Source: Cryptomeria japonica (lineage: Eukaryota > Streptophyta > Pinopsida > Cupressales > Cupressaceae). Taken from it: a DNA stretch of 64,000 nucleotides. This document shows positions 1 through 9,511 of the stretch, in pieces (the stretch's first letter is position 1; every line of letters begins with the position of its first letter). The notes below the pieces were generated by a model. It saw only the letters and a list, made by a program, of their open reading frames with translations, was not told the DNA's origin and did no database searches. The DNA lies in contig NC_081412.1 of NCBI RefSeq assembly GCF_030272615.1, positions 669,568,852-669,632,851 on the forward strand, written 5' to 3'. The translations under genes and the position numbers were made by a program.

Positions 1-1
1 T

Positions 2-1555
2 CTAATATCTGAATTTGAACTAAGAATAGTAAAAGAGGCATTTAACAGTGAAGATTGGGTAAAAGCTATGATAGAAGAGATTGATCAAATAAAGAAGAAT
101 GACACATGGACACTGATCCCAAGACCAAAGGACAAAAATGTAATCGATACAAAGTGGATTTTCAGAAACAAGCTAAATGAAAAAGGTGAGGTCATTTAGA
201 ACAAAGCAAGACTAGTTTGCAAAGGTTATGCTCAAAAAGAAGGAATAAATTATGGTGAGACTTTTGCACCTGTGGCTAGACTTGAGGGAGTAAGAACATT
301 GTTGGCATATGTTGCTTTCAAAAATTTCAAGGTATATCAAATGGATGTTAAATCTTCATTTTTGAATGGTATGCTAGAAGAAGAAGTTTATATTGAACAA
401 CCTGAAGGATTTGTTTAAGACAAGAGTAAAGATCATGTATGTAAATTAAACAAATCTTTATATGGTCTAAAACAGGCACCTAGAGCATGGTATGTGAGAT
501 TGCACTCTTATTTGATCAAAATTGATTTTATAAGGACAAGTGAAAACAACAACATGTACATGAAGAGTGATGAGGACAATGGAATACTAATCTTAGTCAT
601 ATTTGTTGATGATATTATTTTTTGTGGTAATGACTCCTTATGAAAGAACTTTGGAAATGAAATGAGCAAAGAATTTGAGATGTCATTAATCGGTGAGATA
701 AAGTATTTTATAGGTTTACAGATACTAGAAATGAAAGATAAGATTTTCATTACTCAATCCAAGTACATAAAGGAAATCTTGAAGAAATTTGGAATGGAGG
801 ATTCTAAACCAGTAAGTACTCCTATGACTACTAACTGTAAACTATAAAAGAATGATGAATCTGCATCTGTTGATGAGACACTTTATTGATCTATGATTGG
901 GAAGTTGCAATATGTTGTGCATAGCAGACTAGATATAACACATGCAGTAGGTATTGTTGCAAGATTTTCTACAGATCTCAAGGAAACCCATATGACAACA
1001 ATCAAGAGAATTTTCAGATACTTGAGAGGCACTGAAGATTATGGCTTAGTATATGAAAAGAGGAATGATTTTGATTTAAAAGTTTATATTGATGTTGATT
1101 GGGCAGGCAACATAGATGATAGAAAAAGCACAAGTGGTGGAGCTTTCTTTTTAGGAGAAAGACTAGTGAGTTGGCTTAGTTAGAAACAAGGATGTATCTC
1201 ACAGTCAACAACAAAAGCTAAATATGTTGCTGCAACATTGAACTACACAAATATAGCATGGATCAAACAACTATTGGAGGGTATAAATGAGAAAGTTACC
1301 GAGCCAGTAACTATACTCTGTGATAATACTAGTGTCATTAACATTTCAAAGAATCCTGTAATGCACTCTAAGACAAAGCATATCTCTATAAAGTATCATT
1401 ATCTCAGAGAAGAAGTTCAAGAGAAGAAAGTTGTACTGGAATATATCAGTTCAAAGGAGCAATTAGTAGACATCTTCACAAAGCCACTGCCAAGGGACAC
1501 TTTTGATTATCTCAGAAGCAAGTTAGGGGCCCTACCCCTATCTTCTACTCACTGA
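2..1555 (+). pseudogene. Copia pol fragment: reverse transcriptase and RNase H (element I)
   Basis: This is the 3' part of a Ty1/Copia polyprotein; its 5' part lies outside the window. One frame runs through the whole interval. It shows the Copia RT landmarks in order: [11 protein letters not shown] near 200-240, the SLYGLKQAPRAW motif near 457-490, and the catalytic FVDDI near 602. The RNase H domain has DVDWAG near 1090 and ends with the typical HIS-KYHYLRE and DIFTKPL blocks before a TGA at 1553. At least six in-frame stops (for example TAG at 197-199 and the one ending the frame at 847) make it non-functional. Such a polymerase would copy element RNA into cDNA in cytoplasmic particles. 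Its downstream LTR and primer-site type resemble those of pol-less elements A and B, so a relative of this copy is a candidate helper. Confidence 0.95.
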
Positions 1556-2022
1556 TAAAGTTTGGTGAAAGCATCAATTCAATGAATCTATAGAATATTA
1601 TGTGTGGATTGATGCTGATTTATGCACTTTTGAAGGTTTTCTAAAGGTGTACAGGAAATAGTGAATAGAGACAAGTTGCTCTGATCGAGATTGAGATGAT
1701 ACATAGCAAGGAAAATCACTTCACAGAGGAAGAAATCATGATTTAGTTCTTTTACTTTTTAGCATTGTTGTCAAAGGGGAAGAAGACTAAATGGTAAAAT
1801 CCTAAATGAAGAAGATAACGAAAGACTAATGACAGGGGGAGAAGACTTAATACAAGTCAATAGCCCAGAAGCTAATGAAAAAGGGAGAAGACTTTAGAAT
1901 ATTTTAATGGCTCAAGGATAACAAGAGAAGTCTAACAACAATCTGAATCCAAATCAATTTGAATATCTTGTTGGTATTACCATTTAAAAGTTGATTTTGC
2001 CATCAATGCCAAAGGGGAAGAT
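1556..2022 (+). other. 3' untranslated region and polypurine tract of element I
   Basis: No gene is seen here. The stretch is rich in GAAGAAGACT-like purine blocks and ends in AAAGGGGAAGAT (2011-2022), a polypurine tract directly abutting the LTR. That is the expected plus-strand priming site. Confidence 0.75.
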
Positions 2023-3479
2023 TGTTGGCATTTCAATAGAAGGAGATTGTTGATATTCATTAAGGATATTGAGAAGGTTGTTGAAGATTATTGATATAAT
2101 TGAAAAAGGATGATAACTATCTTTATAACATTATTTTGTCTTTGATGTCAAGAAATCGATTTTTTGATTCAGTATGATGTTGCCATATCTTGAGAAGATT
2201 TATTTGAAGAGAATTAAGATATCGGTAAAAGACACAGAAAGAATGTGATAAGAAAGAGGAGAAATAAGTTATTCAATGGGCAACTATTACCGAGTTAGAC
2301 AATGATGAGATCATGATGTTTAGATTGTTTTGATATCTTACATATGTTGTTGATTGTAAGGTTAATACTATACTATGTCACCGAGCAAAGAACCTAGTCG
2401 GTAAACCCTAAGGTTATCGATATTGGTTAATGAAGGAGGAATGTCTACCGAGTAAAGTTTAGTATTTACCGAGTTGCAACCAAGTTATTGTAGATTGCAT
2501 TGGATGAATACAAGCAATATTTAATGAAGGACAATGATGAGTTGGAGTTGATTAAATGATTGGTATGTCATGCATGAAGTTTGTTAAGGATCTACGTTAA
2601 TAGAAGATCGGTAGGAAGATCTACATCATAGATTTAACTGCAATAACCTTGTGCAAGTTCCAAGAAAGGAATGCAAGTCCCAAGGCAAGGTAAAACATTT
2701 TTGAATCGAAGGATGCATTGAACCTGGTCAAGATTGAAGATCTGATGGATAAGATTGATCATGGGAAATGTGATCAAGGAGATTAAGCGGTTAGCAAATT
2801 GTTTATAAATAAGGAATTGTTGATAAACAATGTATGCGGGCAAGTGTAAGCATAGGGATGCTACATAGTGATTACCGAGCACAAAAGCTAGAAGACCTGT
2901 TTGAATAACAAAGTAGGGAGCCCAGCAGAGGGACAAGATAAGTCCTATGACTAGATTGTTTTGAGCAAAATAGAATCTGCTTTAGCATTTTAGATGTGAA
3001 GTTGCAGATATATTTTTATTACTTTTATTTTGTAAGTGACAGAAAATATCTTAACCGAGTGAACTTAACAATCTTATTTGTAAACCCTCTAGCTAGGTAG
3101 CATTCTAAATGAGTGTTTGAAATCCTTTGACAAGGTCACTTCTAAAAAAGTGAAGATCCTAAAAGATCTGAGGGAAATCCCTTAACCGGGTCACATCTAG
3201 CAATGTGTTTGTAATCTTTAACAGGATTTTCTTTTAACCGAGCATACTCTAGAAGATTATATTTCTTAGTGTGTCCGAAATCCCACAATGGTTTTTCCCT
3301 ATTTGGGTTTCCACGTTAAATCTGGTGTTATATGTGTTATGATGATTATGTGTTTATGAGTTTGCATGTTTAGTAGTTTTTGGTTATATTGCTGAAGTTT
3401 AAGTTACCGAGGTTGAATCTGATGATTTTATGGAAGATTAAGTTTGTATGATTCACCCCCCCCTCTCATCTTGTTAGCT
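2023..3479 (+). repeat. LTR of Copia element I
   Basis: It starts with TGTTGGCATT right after the polypurine tract and ends before a primer-site-like sequence at 3481. Near its 3' end is the C-run TTCACCCCCCC..CTCTCA, a feature shared with the LTRs of elements A and B on their sense strand. It also has a TTTTTCCC..TTGGGTTTCC block near 3290, as in other Copia LTRs. It contains about eight copies of ACCGAG, often as TTACCGAGT. The 3' border is approximate because the terminal CA is not preserved. Confidence 0.75.
2804..2812 (+). promoter_or_regulatory. TATA box in LTR I
   Basis: TATAAATAA sits in the middle of the LTR, where a plant LTR promoter would start transcription. It is inferred from sequence and position only. 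Confidence 0.45.
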
Positions 3480-3480
3480 A

Positions 3481-3493
3481 TTGGCATCAGAAC
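3481..3493 (+). other. Degenerate primer binding site after LTR I
   Basis: TTGGCATCAGAAC closely resembles TTGGTATCAGAGC, the initiator-tRNA primer site of plant Copia elements. It lies after what should be the 3' LTR of the upstream pol fragment, so this LTR may have been shared by two tandem copies. Confidence 0.5.
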
Positions 3494-3500
3494 TTTACAA

Positions 3501-4753
3501 TGTCCACTATCTTGAATCAATCTTAGCCCTTCATAAGCAAATCAATTCCATTTCCTCTCTCCTTTTTCTATAAATTGGAGACTTCACTCCTTCATTATCC
3601 ATCTCCAAGTTATCTAAGTTTATGCTGCCAAACTAGACTTCAAAAATCATCCATAGCACCCAAAATCTAGCAAAATTCCTTTTTTCATGCTTGAAATCAT
3701 CATGCTGAAATAGGAAATAAGGACAAATCACCAAATCCTTAACTATCAAAGCAATTTCAAACATAAACCAATAGAAATTAATACAAGATAAAAATTAATT
3801 CAAATAAATGAAACTCCCTCATACTGCATCATGGCTTCCATTGTGCTTCTCTGAATTGTGCTTGTAGGTGGCTCTCAGGTATTGCACTGGGATTCCAACA
3901 TAGATTAGCCAATTGTTTGAAGACCATGATTCTAAATTGAAATGATAAAAGAGGTTGAATTTATAGATTTTCAACACAAAGGAGGTGAGAAATAGAACTC
4001 AAGTGTTGATTGATAGATAACTGATTTTGATTGATTTGTTAACTCATTAGATTGACTTGTTAACTAGGTTGATTGGAGAGTGAACTCAATTGATTGATTA
4101 GTAGACTGAATTGACTAGTTAGTTGACTGAATTGATTGAGTAGTCACAAAAAGGTGATTGAGAGTTAAAAAGGATGATTGATGAGCTAACTGATTAGACA
4201 ACTAATTTGATCAATCAGTTACGATTTTAGCATCTGCTGTAGGATTTTGAAATTGAATTTGATTTGCATTTTGAATTTGGATTTGAATTTGGACTTTTGC
4301 ATTCTGAAATGCACATGAAATTCAGTGAAATTTAGATTTGGTGAAATGTGAATTTGGAGGAAATGAAATTAATTAGATTTAAGTGAAATTTGAATTTGGG
4401 ATAAGATGAAATGAAATTAGATGGAATTAATTGGAATTATAATTTGGGGATTGGAAGAATTTATTTAATTAATTAAATTATTTGAATGAAATTATTTAAA
4501 CACAAAAAATTGAATTAATTAAATAATAAAGATTATTTAACTAAAGAAAATGATGGAATTAATTAAATAAATAATATTTAACTAATATTTGAGTTAGGGT
4601 TAATTAAATAACATGATGAAGTGATAGAAATTTGATTAATTAGTAATGTTGGATGTGATGATTAGAAGAAATGATTAGTTTAATCAAATAATTACTTAAT
4701 TAAATAGATGAATAATTAGTGTAGGATTAAAGAGTCATTTTTAGGTGTCTACA
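3501..4753 (-). repeat. LTR of element H, reverse orientation
   Basis: On the minus strand it begins TGTAGACACCTAAAAATG, the same start as the LTRs at 17147, 28453, 39974 and 42513. Its far end (plus strand TGTCCACT at 3501) is inferred from TG..CA ends. The body is AT-rich with many TTAATTAA-like runs. A segment near 3830-3900 matches the part of the 41.4-kb LTR around 'ATGGCTTCCATTG' and 'GGCTCTYAG'. The neighbouring polypurine tract shows that this is the 3' LTR of a minus-strand element. Confidence 0.7.
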
Positions 4754-4771
4754 TTTGCCCCTCTTTGAGAC
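4754..4771 (-). other. Polypurine tract of element H
   Basis: On the minus strand it reads GTCTCAAAGAGGGGCAAA directly before TGTAGACACC. The same tract occurs next to the LTRs at 28439-28452 (plus) and 42514-42531 (minus). Confidence 0.8.
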
Positions 4772-6556
4772 AATGTCGAAACAACATTGTTTCAAAGAAA
4801 ATGAAAAAGATCTTCCCTACCATGCCTTGATGATGCTTAGGGTGTAAATATGCCCCCTCAGAAAAAGTGGTCAGAAAATTGTGGAATGAAGACCATTTTT
4901 ACGAAAATGTGCTAGAAAGTGTCAATGTGAAGTTTGGTAAGTTTTCGATGTCATTTAGTATGTCTACAACTGCGTTGAAGTTGGAGGGGTCCACAGGCAT
5001 TTGGGTGACAAAAAAACCTACTTTTGAGCTATAAATTGGAAAGTGGTATATATTTGAGATCATTTGCACTCTGTTAGCACATATTTTTGAAAAATATTTT
5101 TATGCTATTTAATGATGCATTCTATTTATATGTCTATCATAAGAGCATTTACTGTTGGGTTGTATGTGCAGGAGCTATGTTGTAGCATCAGAAAAATCTA
5201 ACTGTGCCCTTTTTTTCTAAATGGACAAGTATCACTTGGGCATGTTAAGGGTTGGCACTGAGTGGGGACTACATGGAGAGGTTTCATTATGATAGTATTG
5301 GGATCCTTATAAGAGAATTTTTGCACATGACAGAGATTGGGCCTATGTGATGGAATCTGACATTTTATTAGCACATATGAAGTCTCCATGGAAGATTGGA
5401 AGCATCAACATTCACGAAGAGGAACTTAATTTACATGATTTTCAAATTTGAGTTATTGACATAAGTCACCCGACAAGACCATCTAGTCAAAACAATGGAA
5501 GGATATATCGGCGCAACCTAGACCTACCACTCTGAAGGAGAACTAAAAAGAAGTTCATAATGGAAGGTGACTCGATGCACTGATATGAGGAGATGAATTA
5601 TCAAAATGACCTTCATCGAGGAGCAATGACAAACAAGGGTTCATCGACATAACATTCACTATCAGAGGCATGAGAGAAGTGTTATGCCGATAGCCAATGA
5701 GGCTATCGGTATAACTTACACCGATGAAGCACAATGCGGAGTGGATACTTTGAAGTCATCTAGATATCAGAAAGTGTAAAAAATAGTTACCCTAATACCC
5801 AATAGAATGGATATCATGGTGGATGGGCATGAGGTTCCATCAGGATAGCCTACACCGAAAGAAGGGACTGGGAAAGTAACAAGGTGAAGTCAACAGGATA
5901 GCATTGGCTAATCAGAAAAAGACATTTTCTGCTACACCGATACCCAATGAGGAAGTTGAGGTAGTTCCTAAGAAGGAGACCTCATTGGGAGAACATAGGC
6001 TAATAGGCCAGAATAACATAAAGATAGACAAGCTAGAGCCCAATCTCATCAGATCATCGGAGAAACATAAGATAGGTTGTCCCGACACCCAATAAGCTTT
6101 GCAACATTATGAACAAGGAGGATTCATCGGGATAGGTTAGGTTCAATGGAATGAAAGAAAAATGACTATGCCAAAGCCCAATGGATTGATCAAGGCAACC
6201 TATGCCAATCAGAAAGATAGAAAGCCACATCATCATTACATGTAAAAATTGGAAAAGCATACAATACAGGTGGCACCAAATGATTGAATCATTGGTAGGA
6301 GTTATGTCAATTAGCGATTGTAAAATATGATTCTAAATGGATTGGCCCGCCATTATTAAAAGAAGACAATGGGTAGGTGTGTGTTCACATGAGGAAAATC
6401 ATAGCAGGATTTCAATTGAGTAAATTATTCTAATGTGTCAAATGATATATGGGAGTCTGTACAAGAAATTTACATAATAGATTGAAGCAAATAGAAAGAT
6501 TGAAGTGCAATTAAACCATAGAGAATTGAATTTTAGAAGTCTTGAAATATTCAAAT
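4772..6556. other. 3' non-coding part of element H
   Basis: No recognised gene. It holds a G-run seen on the minus strand as GAGGGGGCATATTT (near 4848-4861), a plus-strand TATA module at 5030, and a short frame at 5221-5451 broken by stops. From 5690 to 6190 there is a loose repeat whose core is CCGATACCCAATGAG. The layout matches that of element D at 42.5 kb, where an antisense gene follows. Confidence 0.5.
5030..5038 (+). promoter_or_regulatory. Candidate antisense promoter (TATA) in element H
   Basis: GAGC-TATAAATTGG, followed by TCATTTGCA, matches modules at 42792 (plus) and 28178 (minus). All three lie a few hundred bases inside the element from the 3' LTR and point inwards, antisense to the element. 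Function is inferred from conservation. Confidence 0.5.
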
Positions 6557-6896
6557 ATGGAGGGTTCTAAAGGCAAGAGGAAGGACATCGAAGTCTCTGA
6601 TAGTGCCTCAAAGAAATCTAAAGGTGGAGAAAGCATGCAGAAGTGGAAGTTGAATTAGGACATGATCGACTAGATGAACTCACTAGGATCCAAGTCTCAG
6701 AGGTCTAAGGTTAATTTTCCTATCCATGATCAACTAGAGGATGATTATAGGGAAATTGGTGATGTCTGGACTAGGGTTAGGGGGCAGGAATTGTTCCTCT
6801 ACCATTACTCATGAAGACAAAAGCCGATGCTAATATCTAATCTATGGATTACTGGTTTGGGTATGCTCATAGTTCTAAATGTATTTGTGAATATTG
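6557..6896 (+). pseudogene. Unrecognised long ORF of element H, 5' part
   Basis: An ATG at 6557 opens a basic start (MEGSKGKRKD) and the frame continues to 6896, where element B interrupts it. In-frame stops occur at 6656 and further on, so it is decayed. After removal of 6897-34383 the codons join as ..AAT ATT|GAA TTG.., and the same frame continues in the segment from 34384. I do not recognise the protein. It may be the antisense extra gene of element H, because a TATA module lies upstream at 5030 and points the same way, but the 1.5-kb gap leaves this open. Confidence 0.55.
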
Positions 6897-7683
6897 TGTT
6901 AGGATTCCCAAAGATATTGAGAGGGGGGGGTGAATAAGTATCTGACTGGTTAAAGAATTTTCTTAACTTATAACATGAAAAGCATTTGAAAACTGTGTAC
7001 CGGTAAACCAAAAATAATGCAGCAAATAAGAACAACAACCACAACATGAAAGACACACCATACCATAGTATTTTTAATGAGGAAACCCGATGTGGGAAAA
7101 ACCTCAGTGGGATTTGTGACCCACAATATTCACTTACTGGCCAATAAGAGAATATTATTGTTACAATAGGGGCCTGCACATGTAGGAAGGCCAAGTTCCT
7201 AGAGCTCACTGCTTAATTACAAAAGAAGTCTCACTGACTTACAAAATGGATTATACAAATCCAATATCATGTATTGCTTTAGATCAGCATCTGCTATGAC
7301 AGGTTCAGTACCGGTTTAAGCTCCACTATATCCATAAACCCTTATCTAAAATCTGTCTTACAATTCACACATTAGGTCTGCAATAATCCTTCCATCTATC
7401 CATCTTCTAAATGCTCTACAAGATGTCATACTTATATGAGTCATATTACAATCTACCATGTTGGCTTACAAAAATATTTTACAATTAAATACAAAATACA
7501 ATTAAACAAAATTCCTGTCAGCCAGGGTGTCGATAATCTTTCTTTTTGGTGCTGGTGAATTGTATGCCAGTGTAGAGTCTGTCGATATCAGTGCCTACCA
7601 GTATCATATGATTGTAAGGTTTCCATCAATGACAATACCTTCAATCACCTACAATTTCTCATTGGAGTGTGCATTTTCCAACA
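6897..7683 (-). repeat. 3' LTR of element B
   Basis: 787 bp, matching 33594-34378 (785 bp) along its length with scattered substitutions. On the sense (minus) strand it starts TGTTGGAAAATGC and ends GGAATCCTAACA. The C-run shared with other Copia LTRs is at its sense 3' end, seen as AGAGGGGGGGG near 6920. Confidence 0.9.
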
Positions 7684-7697
7684 ATCTCCCCATTTTG
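7684..7697 (-). other. Polypurine tract of element B
   Basis: The minus strand reads CAAAATGGGGAGATT immediately before the LTR start TGTTGG. This confirms the minus orientation. Confidence 0.7.
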
Positions 7698-7909
7698 CAT
7701 TGATGCCAACACTCATGAGAAAAAGTCAAAAAGTATATCCAAAATTTGTCTTACCAAAACTATCAAAACTGTATTACCAAAAATGTCAACTTCAAAAATG
7801 GGTGCTCCCCCTGAGCAGATGATCTCTTTAGTCAACCTTTTTCTCATCCCACTTACTCCCCCTTTGACATCAATGACAAAGGTTGTCAAAGTGTAAATTG
7901 AGTGCAGTT
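7698..7909 (-). other. 3' untranslated region of element B
   Basis: Short non-coding stretch between the ORF2 stop and the polypurine tract. It contains further purine blocks on the minus strand (AAAGGGGGAGTAAG near 7850-7865). No gene is seen. Confidence 0.5.
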
Positions 7910-8008
7910 TTAGCTCGATCCTTGTAACTGGTTGGTTACAATCTGGAAAAGGTCTGCCAATACAAAATTTAGACTCTCAGTGAACCTTTCGTTGTCCTTC
8001 AATGTTGC
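7910..8008 (-). pseudogene. Element B ORF2, C-terminal segment
   Basis: Last 33 codons of the B ORF2 frame, ending QLQGSS and TAG. Element A separates it from the middle segment (15965-17141). With A and one copy of its 5-bp duplication removed, the frame joins exactly. The corresponding end in element A is QLPPSNGN. This part continues the C-terminal helical region, and its function is unknown. Confidence 0.7.
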
Positions 8009-8013
8009 CTCGA

Positions 8014-9227
8014 TGTTAGGCCCAATATGGAAAGCTAATGTACTGAGAGGGGAGGGGTGAATTAGTACTTCAAATCCTTTCTTCAACAATAACTTTACTA
8101 TTAAGCATAAACTGAAAACTGTTGTAACATAATATAATGCTAATACAAATAAATAACAATTATACATGATTCACTCCATAACACATATAGTTTGGTTACT
8201 CAGAAACTCCTTGTTAGAGAGAAATACTGCGGTGGGGATGGCACCCACAACTTCACTACTGCAATAATAAAGGTTGCTCTATTAGAGCTACATGTTTAGC
8301 TATTTCTGATAGCTTACCCTATTAGGAGTATCAAGATCTTTAGATCTACCTTGCTAAAGGATTTTACAATGCTTATTCTAAATGCTGCACCTGGTTAAAG
8401 GCTTTACAATTTATAGACTTTGTTAGAGTCTTTTACCCTATTTTAAAGGTTTCTCTTACAACTCAAAATATTACAATCAAAATCTTACAAAATATCTGCA
8501 ACTTCACATCTGAAATGTTATAGTAGATTCTATGTGCTCAAAATGAAATTACCTTGCTTATAGCATACCTCGGTAAATCATAAATTAACTCGGTAAACCT
8601 TTTTGTTTACTCTGTTCCTTCACTGTTCTCTGAAATCCTTCTTGGTGACCTCTGTGTATCTCTGTCAATCGTAACAGTCATAACACTCTATGCTTTCCCA
8701 TGATTTTTTTTTTCTTTTCATATATGTCTTGCTTTACATACATATGTCTTGCTTTACACACATATTTTGATCCACAATTCATGCAGTATAAATAGATCTC
8801 TTGTGATGGTGATCTTGTACATGCTTCGATCTTACAAACATGATTCATTAAATGAATAACCATACAAAATTATTTCATTGGCTAGATGACCTCAAAATCA
8901 TATAAAATCTATAAGTGCAATTTCCAATGTGTTAACGGTTTCTTGTTCCTTGATCTTTGTAACATGTTTCCCATATGTGTCTAGGTTCAATGAATCTAGT
9001 AACACGTTTCACTTGGTGTATATCAACTCGGTATACCATCATTGCTACTTAGTAGTCATAGAATGTTACTCGGTAGACAGCTTGGTGTATACTAAACTTT
9101 GTGACTTGTAACTTCTATAACCGAGTGCTCTGTGCTTACTGACTAAATATTTTGGTAGTAATAACCGACTAGAGTATATAGAATGACTTTGGACATAAAA
9201 CTAATGACAACTTAGTAAATAGTAATA
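8014..9227 (-). repeat. 3' LTR of element A
   Basis: 1214 bp, against 1164 bp for the partner. One length difference is a local duplication of an ATATGTCTTGCTTTACA block near 8720-8760. The sense start TGTTACTATT has mutated to TATTACTATT here, and the sense end is GGGCCTAACA. It carries several CTCGGTAA motifs (8568, 8589) and related CTCGGTA copies (9027, 9069), the reverse of TTACCGAG in LTR I. Confidence 0.9.
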
Positions 9228-9241
9228 ATCTCCCCTTTTGA
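9228..9241 (-). other. Polypurine tract of element A
   Basis: The minus strand reads CAAAAGGGGAGAT directly upstream of the LTR start, as expected for plus-strand DNA priming. Confidence 0.75.
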
Positions 9242-9511
9242 CATTAGTTTGGAAATGTTTGACAAAACTTCTTTCAAAGTTATAACTCAAAAATCTATAT
9301 ACTTACAAAATTGGACTAAACTAACAATATATACATTTGTCAATAAACTAGTATATTCAGATATACTCCCTTTATCAATATACTATACATAATTCTAATT
9401 ATGCATGTGCTGTGATCAATATTTTGTATTCACTGCTTCCCCTGTCAAAATTATCTGTACACTGATCTGCTCAGTATACACTATACTCCCCCTTTTTGAC
9501 AAACATCAAAA
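9242..9511 (-). other. 3' untranslated region of element A
   Basis: Non-coding stretch between the ORF2 stop and the polypurine tract, with a further purine block (minus GTCAAAAAGGGGGAGT near 9485-9500). No gene is seen. Confidence 0.5.
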
